Positions 14,171 to 22,644 of a DNA stretch of 33,345 nucleotides are shown piece by piece (position 1 is the first letter of the stretch; the number at the start of each line of letters is the position of its first letter). The notes under the pieces are model-generated. The model saw nothing but the letters and a program-made list of their open reading frames with translations. It ran no database searches and was not told where the DNA came from. The stretch comes from Candidatus Woesearchaeota archaeon (GTDB lineage Archaea > Nanobdellota > Nanobdellia > Woesearchaeales > SM23-78). The translations under genes and the position numbers were made by a program. The stretch is taken from the NCBI GenBank assembly GCA_016935175.1, contig JAFGRK010000001.1, positions 1-33,345 of the forward strand, in the 5' to 3' direction.

Positions 14171-15193
14171 CTAGCAAGGGCTTGAGGTAAGCTTGTTAAT
14201 CTCATAGTCAGCTGAGTGGTTAGTGTCTATGGTGAACCATGAAGGCATGTTGTCGATGTTGCACCTTCTTGAGTCATAGCCTGAGATATTGTTGAATAGT
14301 ATATAGTCAATCACGCTCTTGGTGGTGCTGTAATCAACCCCTTGGTCTATTAGGAATGGGACGTAGACAAAGCTTTCAATGCCATGGCCATTAGGGTCTG
14401 GTGAGAAGTTGCCTTCAAGCCTCATAAGGAAGCTGGGCGCTAGAGTATTCTCAATATAGTATGAGTTGTTGATGAAATACATGAGCAAGCTGGTATCGTT
14501 GTTGTTATCTTCGTCAACAAAATCATTCCTGTCTATGCTGTCATTCATCCTTATGGTGTTAGGAACTCTTCCGTAAGTGCCGACGCTGTAGACAGGGTCC
14601 CTTATGTTGATGATTGATATGGAAGTGTTATAGTCCCTTGAGAACTCCCACCTGGCAGCTCCTCTTGTGTCATTTATCTCTATGTCTGCTGTTGCCACCA
14701 CTACTATGCTCCAGGGAGACTCATGGTAAAGAGTTATCTGGGTCACATTGATGAAAAGGCTTAATCCTATCTTCTCAGCCACTACCTTGACCCTTTCAAG
14801 GTATTCTGAGTATGAAGAGTTGATAAGCACATCTGCCTGGGTGTTGTTGACAGTTCCGTTGTAAAAAGCCATCCTGAACAATTCCTCAGAGTCATCGAGA
14901 TAGTTTCCTGACCTGGCAACATAGTCCTCAAGCGCTATCAATGACCTGAAGCCTGAGATGTACATGGCCCTCTGGGAGTCAGAGTCAATGTCCTTGATAA
15001 AATCATTAATAGTCATTATCCTGGTCTCAATTACTTTCTGCCTGTCAGCATAGCTATACTCTTTGTAAGCCACGAATATCACTGTGAGCACTATTATTAT
15101 CATTGATGATACTATTATATAGAATAATCCTTTCTTGTTCCTCAATAATGATAAGCCTTTTTTTGCTTTTTTTGAGCTAATCATCTTTCTCAT
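14171..15193 (-). CDS. Membrane-anchored surface protein of the pilus locus
   Basis: About 340 aa. A basic lead (MRKMISSKKAKKGLSLLRNKKG) precedes one hydrophobic segment (residues 24-44), and the rest is extracellular, with many N-x-S/T sequons and Asn/Asp-rich loops. It looks like a pilin-like or pseudopilin-like anchor but lacks a clear class III cleavage motif. ATG at 15191-15193 is chosen over an adjacent GTG; no strong ribosome-binding site is seen. It follows the vWA-like gene by 17-20 bp and is clearly in its operon. Family not recognised. Confidence 0.75.
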   Translation of the reverse strand: MRKMISSKKAKKGLSLLRNKKGLFYIIVSSMIIIVLTVIFVAYKEYSYADRQKVIETRIMTINDFIKDIDSDSQRAMYISGFRSLIALEDYVARSGNYLDDSEELFRMAFYNGTVNNTQADVLINSSYSEYLERVKVVAEKIGLSLFINVTQITLYHESPWSIVVVATADIEINDTRGAARWEFSRDYNTSISIINIRDPVYSVGTYGRVPNTIRMNDSIDRNDFVDEDNNNDTSLLMYFINNSYYIENTLAPSFLMRLEGNFSPDPNGHGIESFVYVPFLIDQGVDYSTTKSVIDYILFNNISGYDSRRCNIDNMPSWFTIDTNHSADYEINKLTSSPC

Positions 15194-15212
15194 CACTACT
15201 AACTGCTACTTC

Positions 15213-17876
15213 TCATTGCCACACGCTCGCCTTAACCAGGGTCGGCCCCCATAGGTAAGGAACATCAGTGACCAAGGTCACTGTTATCTCTAAGTCCTCA
15301 TCCTGGAAATTCACAGACACTCTCTTATCATCATCAGGGTCAAGCTGCTTAAGCAGGTTATAGACTGCCACGTCATAGGCATCCGCAAGGTCATAATACA
15401 AGGTTGCGTTGGTGTAGTAGCACTGCTTAGTGCCAGCATATCCCAAAGGCACCATCAGGCTCTGGAATTCTACGTCTTCAGATTCAACAGTCCAGTTGCA
15501 GCCATCGCTGCTGGGAAGCACTACAGTCCTGTTAGTGGCTGCTACGATAAGGCCTGTGTAGATGAGGGAGTTATTGGCTGATAAAGAGCAGGATGCAGTA
15601 TGGGTTGAGTTAGCCCCTATTGACATGCTGAATGAGTGGCTGCCGGTTGTGAGCATTTGCGCAGGCACTAACAGCTGAAAAGGATCGCCTAGGTTTATGT
15701 AGTCAGGAGCATATGAGGATAAGTCATAAACATTGTTGCCATCAACACTAAGGCTCTTGGTCCAGTAGTCACCGCTGTAAGAGACTACGCGGGCATCAAT
15801 CACAGTCACTCCGTCAGGAATGGTGATGGTTGGGTTGCAGCTTCCGAACTGGGGCGTCTGGAAGGTTATTGGTATCTGGCTTTGCTGAACAGCAGGGGTT
15901 GGAGGCTCATATGATACTTCAATGTAAGAGTCTCCGTAAAGCCTTGACTCGACGCTAGTCGCAGCAGTAGCCCTCTGGAAGGTGTAGACGATGCTGCTGG
16001 CTGCCAGCTCTGCTGCGAAGCTTGCATAAATCTCGTTCAAGGCAGACACATTGGTTCCAAAAGCAAACTTTCCTCCTGTACAATTAGCCATGATGGATAA
16101 ATTACCAACAATAGCCGGGTCATTGGCAGCCTCAGGCCCAAAAGCTACAGTATAGAAGGTTATGTTATAAGGGTTTCCATGCGCATAATCAGTGAAGTTG
16201 CATGCCTGGTGAACCGCATCTTTCCAGATGATGCTCCTGTCGCTAGTCTGGCCATAGGCGCATGTGGCAGTATTTCCTGTTGTCTTTTTCAAGTCGCCAT
16301 CTGTCATCAGCAATATAGCCCTTTTCCTGCTGCTGTTGCTGTCAGTTATCAGCTGGGTCTTGGCTTCTTCCATTGCCCCGCAAAGGTATCTTTGCGCATC
16401 TGCTGGGTGCTGCACATAAGCATCTATCTCTGAATGAAGGTCGGCTGTATTGGTGGTGAGCTCCGAGTCCAAGTCGACTGATGCTCCTGTACCAAAGCTT
16501 ACCAGACCTACGCGGTTGCCTGAGCCATTAAGCACTATATCCACAAACAAGTTATCAACATCCCTTACCTGGGTTATCCTGGTAACATTGGTGGTTTCAT
16601 CGACTATTATGTCATCTGTGCCCATGCTATAATGCCTGCTGGTAAGCAGGAAAACATCTGATATGTTTCCTGTGGTGTTAGTCGTGTTGCCTGTGTAGAA
16701 TCCCATCCTTACAGGGATGGTAGTGTTGCTCATGGCATTGTAGTCTAGCAATGCATCCAGGAAGGTGTTGTCAAAAAAGAATGTGTTCTCTCCTGTTGTG
16801 TTGGCTGAGAAGATATTGGTGTTGCCGACATCCATGAATAATGGCAGCGTAACATTGGAGGCTGCCCAGTAATGAAGCGAAATATTCATCACCTTTAGGT
16901 TGCCTGGCACCATGAAGCCGTCGTAGAGGTTGATTACGCCATCTATGTCTGGGAGGTAGGTTATCTTAGAGCTGGAAGCGCCTGTTGCCCCTATCTCAGC
17001 AGTCACGTACTTAACCCCTAATAATCCTCCGCTGACGCTGGCATTGGTCAATCCTTCTGTGAAGTTGAGGGTTACTGTGTTATCCCCTGATGCCAGGAGC
17101 GATGAGCAGCCTGAGATGTTGAACCTCTGCATCTGGGTGTTATCCACTGATATCAGGTCGCAGAACACGTCGTTGATTAGCAGTTGGAAGTCACTGTCAA
17201 ACTCTCCCTCAAGGAACATGTCCCTGACATTTGCGCTTGAGATGTCAGAAGGAAGGTCATCCAGCCTTACTGTTATCTTTCCCTGGCCTACAAACCCTCC
17301 GAAATAGGCAAAGTTGCTGGTGGTCTTGTCCTGTATCTTCCTTACATAGGCTGATGATGATGAGCCTGTGAGCGGCGCACCTTCCTCTATGCCTGTTATC
17401 ATCCTCTCTCCTACTAAAGTGTTGCTCGGAGCGCTGCCTGTTGATTTTTCAAACAGCACATCATCCTCTATCACCAGCTTGAAACCTGTATTATTAGGGA
17501 AATAATCTTTCATAACAAACTCTGTAAGGTTAATTGCCAGCGTAATGTTGCCAGTTGCCCAGTAAGTCCCTATCTGCTCAAGGACTGAATTATTCATTTT
17601 AGTGTTATCATTGGATATAAGGTAGGTGTTCACAAAGGTGCTGTTCACCTCTCTCATCTTGAGCTCAGAAAGAGCAGATAGCACATCTGCTGAGGCAAAG
17701 CTTATGCTCTCAGTGGTCGGCTGCTTGACAAGGTACTGGGATATCAGGAGCAATCCTCCTATCAACAGGAATGATGAGAACAATGCGTCCATGGTGAAGT
17801 AGAATGCTTTCCTATTCATCTTAATCCTCTTTTTTGCCTTTTGATTTTTCATCTTTACCATGAGCCAGTCCATCAT
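15213..17876 (-). CDS. Large surface protein with degenerate vWA domain
   Basis: An 887-aa exported protein. A basic cytoplasmic lead (1-22) precedes a hydrophobic segment (about 27-50), then a long Asn/Thr/Ser-rich ectodomain with many sequons. Residues about 405-620 resemble a von Willebrand A domain: NRVGLVSFGTGASVDL (454-469) and RKRAILLMTDGDLKK (517-531) are typical. The metal site DxSxS, expected near 413-417, reads SRHYS, so the first Asp and Ser are lost while D526 of TDGD remains. The C-terminal 250 residues are beta-rich. It lies in a run of pilin-like genes, suggesting a pilus tip or adhesin role (inference). The exact start among several Met is uncertain. Confidence 0.78.
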   Translation of the reverse strand: MMDWLMVKMKNQKAKKRIKMNRKAFYFTMDALFSSFLLIGGLLLISQYLVKQPTTESISFASADVLSALSELKMREVNSTFVNTYLISNDNTKMNNSVLEQIGTYWATGNITLAINLTEFVMKDYFPNNTGFKLVIEDDVLFEKSTGSAPSNTLVGERMITGIEEGAPLTGSSSSAYVRKIQDKTTSNFAYFGGFVGQGKITVRLDDLPSDISSANVRDMFLEGEFDSDFQLLINDVFCDLISVDNTQMQRFNISGCSSLLASGDNTVTLNFTEGLTNASVSGGLLGVKYVTAEIGATGASSSKITYLPDIDGVINLYDGFMVPGNLKVMNISLHYWAASNVTLPLFMDVGNTNIFSANTTGENTFFFDNTFLDALLDYNAMSNTTIPVRMGFYTGNTTNTTGNISDVFLLTSRHYSMGTDDIIVDETTNVTRITQVRDVDNLFVDIVLNGSGNRVGLVSFGTGASVDLDSELTTNTADLHSEIDAYVQHPADAQRYLCGAMEEAKTQLITDSNSSRKRAILLMTDGDLKKTTGNTATCAYGQTSDRSIIWKDAVHQACNFTDYAHGNPYNITFYTVAFGPEAANDPAIVGNLSIMANCTGGKFAFGTNVSALNEIYASFAAELAASSIVYTFQRATAATSVESRLYGDSYIEVSYEPPTPAVQQSQIPITFQTPQFGSCNPTITIPDGVTVIDARVVSYSGDYWTKSLSVDGNNVYDLSSYAPDYINLGDPFQLLVPAQMLTTGSHSFSMSIGANSTHTASCSLSANNSLIYTGLIVAATNRTVVLPSSDGCNWTVESEDVEFQSLMVPLGYAGTKQCYYTNATLYYDLADAYDVAVYNLLKQLDPDDDKRVSVNFQDEDLEITVTLVTDVPYLWGPTLVKASVWQ

Positions 17877-17893
17877 TTTGCTAAGTCAATCTG

Positions 17894-18457
17894 TTATTTT
17901 GCCCACGCATACACTTCCATCTTTACTATGCTTGCGTCATAGATTATGATCCTGGTCAGCTTCACCATATTATCATAGTCAATTGATGATAAGTCAGTTT
18001 GGCTGCAGCCAGCAGTGCCAACATCAGGGCTTCCAATCACGCACTTGGTATCTGTGCCTGTCGAGTCAGTGAAGTTTATGATGACATCATCCTTATCCTT
18101 GAATACTGCTATGAAGTCGTAGCGGGTCTGGAACTTAGGCCTGATGTCTTCATAGCTCATGTTCATGGCAGCATAGGCTTTTTCACTGCTAACCCTTGAG
18201 CCTTCAAGTATTCCGGGCCTTAGCACGCTATCAGCATCCCAGTTAGCAGGCACTCCTTCTGAGAGCAGCATCTCGCTTATCTTGGCAGTGTCTGCCTTAA
18301 GCTCTGTGAAGGCTGTGTTGGTGCCAAAGGCATTGATAAGTATCTTGATGGCTATCACAGTCGCCAGTATGAACAACAATAGGCTCATGGTGTAGTCTGT
18401 AATCCACACCTGGCCTTTTTTTCTTGTCCTTCTCGCCAGCAAGCTTTTTCTTCTCAT
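17894..18457 (-). CDS. Pilin-like surface protein
   Basis: A 187-aa protein with a strongly basic lead (MRRKSLLARRTRKKGQVWI) followed by a hydrophobic helix (residues 22-45, TMSLLLFILATVIAIKIL) and an extracellular domain. The Lys-Gly-Gln before the hydrophobic helix resembles a class III cleavage site, with a Thr-Asp-Tyr where many pilins have a Glu at +5. It follows the next prepilin gene and precedes the vWA-like gene by 17 bp. Probably a minor pilin or pseudopilin; no named family recognised. Confidence 0.75.
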   Translation of the reverse strand: MRRKSLLARRTRKKGQVWITDYTMSLLLFILATVIAIKILINAFGTNTAFTELKADTAKISEMLLSEGVPANWDADSVLRPGILEGSRVSSEKAYAAMNMSYEDIRPKFQTRYDFIAVFKDKDDVIINFTDSTGTDTKCVIGSPDVGTAGCSQTDLSSIDYDNMVKLTRIIIYDASIVKMEVYAWAK

Positions 18458-18521
18458 TTTTTTCTCATCTTCACACTCATCGTGTTGGTTAACTTGCCCA
18501 GGAGCCTTGGCATGCTCATTC

Positions 18522-18932
18522 CTAAGCTATGGATACTCCAGAGTCATCTGCTCCTGGCTCTTCCTTGGTGATGGTGTAAGTGTTTCCAGGGGTGAGCGTG
18601 GTGATGCTTCCTGCCTTTAGCTCAGGTATCTGGAACAAGTACTCCCCCCCACGGTAAGGTATGACTAGGTCATTGTTAACAATGGTTATTGAGTAGCTGG
18701 TGCTACCTATCTTTTCAGGAAGGGTTATAATCCTCTGATAGCCAGGCTCTACCTCTGATGCGAGTATGAGCTCGTTCTGTATTGAGTATCCAAAATCCAT
18801 AAGCTTGTTCATGTTCTTCTCCTCAGAATAATCAATTATGAGGCTGTAGCTCACTGCCAGGAAGACAAAAACCACCACCATGGCTAATCCTACCATTAGC
18901 ATGAACTCTGTTGCTATCTGGGATTTTTTCAA
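18522..18932 (-). CDS. Class III prepilin (minor pilin)
   Basis: A 136-aa prepilin starting KKSQIATEFMLMVGLAMVV: basic lead, probable cleavage before Gln5, Glu9 at the conserved +5 position, then a hydrophobic helix to about residue 32 and a small beta-rich domain. The start is a TTG at 18930-18932, with GAGGGTGAG upstream; no in-frame ATG fits the signal peptide. It sits between two other pilin-like genes in one transcript. Confidence 0.8.
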   Translation of the reverse strand: MKKSQIATEFMLMVGLAMVVVFVFLAVSYSLIIDYSEEKNMNKLMDFGYSIQNELILASEVEPGYQRIITLPEKIGSTSYSITIVNNDLVIPYRGGEYLFQIPELKAGSITTLTPGNTYTITKEEPGADDSGVSIA

Positions 18933-18978
18933 AAAAAACTCACCCTCTCCCCTAATAAAAACTTTACTTTCAATACTA

Positions 18979-19455
18979 TCAATCAGTAATTGTTACAGTG
19001 CCATCAGAATTTGACTGAACTGACACATGATGCACTCCTGAATAATCCTGCAAGGCTCCAGTGAGGTTGGCCACGCTCCACTTGACCAGCTCATAGTCAT
19101 TGCCAGGCGCTTCCACCTCAAACACCATCTTGTTGCTGGTTATGGAGATGCTCTTCACCCCTTCAGGCATATAGACTGTGACTGTCTTCTTGCTAGGGGC
19201 TCCCAGGTAGTAGACTTCGTCAGCAGCATCCCTTATCTCGCTTGCAACCTTGTCAATCTGGCTTGCCCCTATCTCAGTCTGGACATTCTCCTGCTGCTGG
19301 AAGAAGATTATTATCAACGGGAAAGTCATCATCAGGGCTATGCCTATTATCATCAAGAACTCCATGCTCACCTGGGCTTTGCTTGCCTGAACCTTTCTAG
19401 CCTGAGTTTCCCTTACCTTTGCCTTTGACTGATACTTGCTCCCTCTTTTTCTCAT
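18979..19455 (-). CDS. Class III prepilin (minor pilin), first gene of the surface cluster
   Basis: About 158 aa. A long basic lead (residues 1-27) ends in SKAQVSMEFLMIIGIALMM, a typical class III cleavage region with Glu at +5, then a hydrophobic helix and a beta-rich domain. The ATG at 19453-19455 is preferred to the in-frame GTG at 19459-19461, because GGAG is 5 nt before the ATG and the GTG overlaps it. A TATA box at 19494-19506 makes this the first gene of the cluster running to at least 14171. Confidence 0.8.
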   Translation of the reverse strand: MRKRGSKYQSKAKVRETQARKVQASKAQVSMEFLMIIGIALMMTFPLIIIFFQQQENVQTEIGASQIDKVASEIRDAADEVYYLGAPSKKTVTVYMPEGVKSISITSNKMVFEVEAPGNDYELVKWSVANLTGALQDYSGVHHVSVQSNSDGTVTITD

Positions 19456-19493
19456 CTTCACTCCTTTTCGCCCTATAATTAGAAGTATATTAG

Positions 19494-19506
19494 CAAATAT
19501 ATAAAG
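19494..19506 (-). promoter_or_regulatory. Promoter of the pilin-like / vWA cluster
   Basis: CTTTATATATTTG on the minus strand, about 40-50 bp upstream of the ATG, in an AT-rich stretch; the most likely TATA box for the five-gene cluster. Confidence 0.6.
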
Positions 19507-19559
19507 TTAATGTTAAAATTAACGACAATTAAGAATTTGGTAAATGCAAAGAAAAGCAA

Positions 19560-20390
19560 TCACCCTATATAGCTCGTGTCCTGGTGGAAGGCAGGGTCCT
19601 TGTGCGCTTCCTGCTCCAGCTCTTTCTGCCTGGCAAGGGGCTTGAGCTCATTCTCGAGCTTATTTATGTCCTTGTCTATCTGCTTCAAGTTTATGCCTAA
19701 GCTGTACTTCTTCTCCAGGGCAGCCATGAGCTCCTTTGCCTCCGACAGGCCTACGTGCATTGGGTGGCCGTAAGTCTCAACCAACAAGGCAGCTGCAGCC
19801 ATGTTCTCGCTCCTGCCTAGCCCTAGCAGCAAGCCTGTTATGCCCATTATCGGACCTACCACCCCGAAAAGCTTGTCACTTGCGCCTAATTTAGTGAACT
19901 CCTTTATGAGCTTGGCATCATTGCCTGTGCAGAACAGCTTAGGGTTCTTAGGGGGCTCTTGCAATCCTATGCCCCCAAGGGTGATTATCTCCTTGCAGCC
20001 ATGCTTCTTTGCCACGTCAAGGACTGCCTGGGCGAATGAGTAAGAATCCTCTTCTTTCATGGGCTGCACATCCCCAACGAGAAACAAGAAGTCTTGCTTG
20101 GCTTTTCCCTTGCCTGAAGCCTTGTGAACCTTACCTGAACCCTTTTGCACCTTACCTATAGCCTTGTGAAGCATCTCTATCTTCGGCAATTCCACAGTGT
20201 TATCCTCTTTCACAAAAACAGAGTTAGGAAGGCAACATGAGAAGAAGCTGAACATCCTCTCTGCCTTTAATTGCTCTGTGATTATGTCGACAGCTATCTT
20301 GCCCACATTGCCTATGCCAGGCAAGCCTACGATTAGTATTGGATTATTAAGCTTCAGCTTTTTTATTTGGGTTATTTTCCAGTTGGCCAT
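19560..20390 (-). CDS. PAC2-family protein (proteasome assembly chaperone homologue)
   Basis: A 276-aa protein of the archaeal PAC2 family (related to PbaB and eukaryotic PAC2). Signatures: PILIVGLPGIGNVGKIAVD (residues 17-35), FLFLVGDVQP, EIITLGGIG, and GPIMGITGLLLGLG. A C-terminal helix (245-265) may form a coiled coil. Between residues 76 and 98 is an insert made of repeated GK(V)-K/S units that interrupts the fold and looks like a recent local duplication. It follows Nop10 and aIF2-alpha, a common archaeal gene order. Confidence 0.88.
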   Translation of the reverse strand: MANWKITQIKKLKLNNPILIVGLPGIGNVGKIAVDIITEQLKAERMFSFFSCCLPNSVFVKEDNTVELPKIEMLHKAIGKVQKGSGKVHKASGKGKAKQDFLFLVGDVQPMKEEDSYSFAQAVLDVAKKHGCKEIITLGGIGLQEPPKNPKLFCTGNDAKLIKEFTKLGASDKLFGVVGPIMGITGLLLGLGRSENMAAAALLVETYGHPMHVGLSEAKELMAALEKKYSLGINLKQIDKDINKLENELKPLARQKELEQEAHKDPAFHQDTSYIG

Positions 20391-20478
20391 CTTTTGTTTT
20401 CGGCGCCTGCGGCCAAATTATTTTTTCGTTTTTTTATCTTTTTTCGTGAACGTGATAGTCGTGATAATTATTTGGCCC

Positions 20479-20655
20479 TCATACGCCGGGCTGGCTTTCC
20501 TCTTCCTTAATTTCCTTTACTTTCCGACGGTAAACCCCGTACTTGTCCTCTGGGCTGTACTTGGGAGGCTTGGGCTTCACCCTGGTTCCTCCACAGCTGC
20601 ATTGCTCGCTCAAGCCATAGCTCTTGCATGATGGGCATCTGAGTATGTGGTTCAA
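20479..20655 (-). CDS. nop10: Nop10, H/ACA RNP protein
   Basis: A 58-aa protein, TTG start at 20653-20655 to TGA at 20479-20481. The N-terminal zinc ribbon has C7-x-x-C10 and C19-x-C21 (the second knuckle is one residue shorter than the usual CxxC). The linear part PPKYSPEDKYGVYRRKVKE is the Nop10 signature that binds Cbf5. It is part of the H/ACA guide RNP for pseudouridylation. The ribosome-binding site GGAAGGTGA lies just upstream of the TTG, supporting the unusual start. It sits between aIF2-alpha and PAC2 as in many archaea. Confidence 0.92.
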   Translation of the reverse strand: MNHILRCPSCKSYGLSEQCSCGGTRVKPKPPKYSPEDKYGVYRRKVKEIKEEESQPGV

Positions 20656-20706
20656 ACCAGCTCACCTTCCTCGTATCGGCACTATTGCCTGCTCAGCAGC
20701 AGAATC

Positions 20707-21489
20707 TTACTCTTCCTGCCTCTTGAATGAAATCTCGCCTTTCACTTCCTCGACAACAGCAGTCATGGCCTCCTCTATCTTCTTAAGTATGGCCTCTGCC
20801 TTCTTGTAGTCCTTGGCTGTTATCTGCACCCTGTAGGAGCCCCCTCCAAGGTAGCCTATTCCCAGGGCGGGATCAGCTGCCTTGGCCTTCTCAAAGGCTT
20901 TCTTGACGATTTCCAGGCCGTTCTCAGCATAAGTCTTGATTGATACCTTGGTGATTATCTCTACCTTCTTAGGAGCTATCTTCTCCTTCACAACGCTTTC
21001 TATATGCTTGGCTGTCTCCTTTGGCAATCCTAGCTTCTCAAGGGAGGTGTTGTTCTCCACTACGTCCTCAAAAGCCTGGTAGATGTAAGTGTAATGGCTT
21101 AGCAGGGCAGGGGCTATCTCCTTGTAATACTCCTCTGGATTCTTCTTTAGCTTCTCAGCTATGAAGGATAATATCTTCTCTGCCTTTTGCTCCTGCTTTA
21201 TGGACTCGTTCTTGTTCCTCTTCTGGGACTCATTGACCCTCCTGAGAGAAAGGTCTATGTGCCCCCTCTCAGGGTCCAGCCTTATAACTTTGCATACGAC
21301 TTTCTTGCCTTCCTGCACAAAGTCCCTGATGTTCCTTATCCTTCCAGGGCTTACCTCTGAGATGTGTATCAATCCTTGCTTGCCATAATACTCATCAAGC
21401 ATAACAGTCACTGCATGGTATTGTATCTTGGTGACTGTGCAGAACACCAGTTCCCCTTCCTCAGGATATCCTTCTCTCCTTAGAAACAC
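20707..21489 (-). CDS. Translation initiation factor aIF2, alpha subunit
   Basis: A 260-aa subunit of the heterotrimeric factor that brings Met-tRNAi to the small ribosomal subunit. Residues 1-85 are an S1 domain (GELVFCTVTKIQYHAVTVML, YGKQGLIHISEV, ERGHIDLSLRRV). A helical middle domain follows, and the C-terminal alpha/beta domain ends at about 250 (YRVQITAKDYKKAEAILKKI). The start is GTG at 21487-21489, behind GGAGGAA. The order S27e, aIF2-alpha, Nop10, PAC2 is conserved in archaea and suggests one transcript. Confidence 0.95.
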   Translation of the reverse strand: MFLRREGYPEEGELVFCTVTKIQYHAVTVMLDEYYGKQGLIHISEVSPGRIRNIRDFVQEGKKVVCKVIRLDPERGHIDLSLRRVNESQKRNKNESIKQEQKAEKILSFIAEKLKKNPEEYYKEIAPALLSHYTYIYQAFEDVVENNTSLEKLGLPKETAKHIESVVKEKIAPKKVEIITKVSIKTYAENGLEIVKKAFEKAKAADPALGIGYLGGGSYRVQITAKDYKKAEAILKKIEEAMTAVVEEVKGEISFKRQEE

Positions 21490-21547
21490 TTAATCTTCCT
21501 CCAATGTCTCAATCTTCATTCATGTCTCAGCAGCTCTTGCTTAAGGC

Positions 21548-21730
21548 CTAGTCCAGCACCTCTAACACCCTCGCTCGAACGCGGGTCTTGCCTCCTCCTG
21601 GCAGTGCCAGTAGCTTTCCGCACACAAGGCAGTTGATCCTGGACGCTGATTTGCCGAATATTATCTGCTCATTCTTGCACTTAGGGCACCTTACCTTTAT
21701 GAACTTGCTCAAAGGCTCTTTTGCTTTCAT
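21548..21730 (-). CDS. rps27e: Small-subunit ribosomal protein S27e
   Basis: A 60-aa zinc-ribbon protein with C15-x-x-C18 and C34-x-x-C37, and FIKVRCPKCKNEQIIFGKSA as the family core. ATG at 21728-21730 behind GGGAGGG. First gene of the S27e, aIF2-alpha, Nop10, PAC2 unit, with a TATA box at 21788-21797. Confidence 0.95.
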   Translation of the reverse strand: MKAKEPLSKFIKVRCPKCKNEQIIFGKSASRINCLVCGKLLALPGGGKTRVRARVLEVLD

Positions 21731-21787
21731 AATAATCCCTCCCAGGTCTAATGTTAATTATGACTTAGGCGATAAGAATAGCAAATG

Positions 21788-21797
21788 GTTTATAAAG
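21788..21797 (-). promoter_or_regulatory. TATA box of the S27e operon
   Basis: CTTTATAAAC on the minus strand about 60 bp upstream of the S27e ATG, the same sequence as the S17e TATA box. Confidence 0.65.
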
Positions 21798-21921
21798 GTT
21801 GCTGTGGAAAAAGCATGGTATCCAAAATCCCTTCTAGAGAGCTCGCAAATGCGCTCGCAAATAGCTAGACAGAAAGAAAAAAAATGTTTTGAAAAGCAAA
21901 ACCTATGCCAAAACCTGTGCT

Positions 21922-22233
21922 TTAGACCAGCTCTACCTTTTTGGCCCTGTAGCCTTTCCTCTGGCTGTGGGTCTTGTTGCATTCCTTGCAGGTGAACCTG
22001 AAGTCAGTCTTCTTGCTGAGCTTCTTGCCGCCCCTCTTGGGCTTGGGAGGCTTGGAATACCTTCCTAGGTTGCCTGCGCCCCTCCTCAGCCCTCTTGCCT
22101 GCACTCTAGAAGTTGAGCCCCTGGACATAGGCCTAGCCGCGTTCCTTCCCTTTTTCTTGGCAATAGACACCTTATGCTCAGTGTGCTTCCTGCAAAATGG
22201 GCAGTACCTCTTGACTGTCTTCTTGATTTTCAT
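21922..22233 (-). CDS. rpl44e: Large-subunit ribosomal protein L44e
   Basis: A 103-aa protein. C11-x-x-C14 and C82-x-x-C85 form the zinc site, and the Lys/Arg/Gly-rich middle and the FTCKECNKTHSQRKGYRAKK end are characteristic. ATG at 22231-22233. A TATA box (TTTTTAAACC at 22258-22267) gives a nearly leaderless transcript. It precedes S27e on the same strand by about 190 bp, which contains a separate promoter. Confidence 0.94.
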   Translation of the reverse strand: MKIKKTVKRYCPFCRKHTEHKVSIAKKKGRNAARPMSRGSTSRVQARGLRRGAGNLGRYSKPPKPKRGGKKLSKKTDFRFTCKECNKTHSQRKGYRAKKVELV

Positions 22234-22257
22234 CTTATCGTCGTTGGAGAAGCCTGG

Positions 22258-22267
22258 GGTTTAAAAA
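22258..22267 (-). promoter_or_regulatory. TATA box of L44e
   Basis: TTTTTAAACC on the minus strand, 25-34 bp upstream of the ATG. Confidence 0.55.
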
Positions 22268-22303
22268 TCTTATTGTTTGGCTATGGCAAAATTATCATCA
22301 AGG

Positions 22304-22436
22304 GCAAAATCATCGTCTGGGCCAAGAGGTGAGCAAGCCCCACGCCAGGCTGATGCCCAAATTGCCAGGCTCAGCTTTTCTTCAGCAAGTTAGCAATGAA
22401 AAAAGCTGGCTTGCGAGCTGGCCAAGATGATTTTGC
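22304..22436. repeat. Structured intergenic element C', adjacent to element C
   Basis: A 133-bp region closed by GCAAAATCATC and GATGATTTTGC. Inside, GAGCAAGCC faces GGCTTGCGAGC imperfectly, and AGCTTTTCTT faces GAAAAAAGCT. It directly abuts element C, so almost the whole gap between Gins51 and L44e is folded sequence. No gene is seen here; the open frames across it are chance. Confidence 0.55.
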
Positions 22437-22600
22437 AAAAAGCCGCCTTGCTCACCCCGTATGGGGCAAGCAAAAGCTTTGCTTTTGGTGCCACAAAAAT
22501 CCGTGGATTTTTGCCGGCAACCCCTGAGCAAGCAACCACCGTGCAAGTCACTCGCCATTGCTCGTGACGTTGCACTTGTCTGCGGTTGCGGCGGCTTTTT
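22437..22600. repeat. Structured intergenic element C
   Basis: A 164-bp element with ends AAAAAGCCGCC and GGCGGCTTTTT. Arms: CCCC-GTAT-GGGG, CAAAAGC-TTT-GCTTTTG, then a GTGCCA linker, CAAAAATCC-GTG-GATTTTTG, and GTGCAA paired with TTGCAC around TCAC/GTGA. It lies 45 bp beyond the Gins51 stop. Same plan as elements D and E. Confidence 0.7.
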
Positions 22601-22644
22601 CCGCAAAAACACCAGAATAAATGCAAAAAATACTAGAATAATCC

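Noticed and set aside
20391-20478. C/D box guide RNA between Nop10 and PAC2
   Set aside because: An inverted repeat (GGCCAAAT/ATTTGGCC) and GTGATA-like words are present, but no D box CTGA at suitable spacing; left as an unassigned 3' region.
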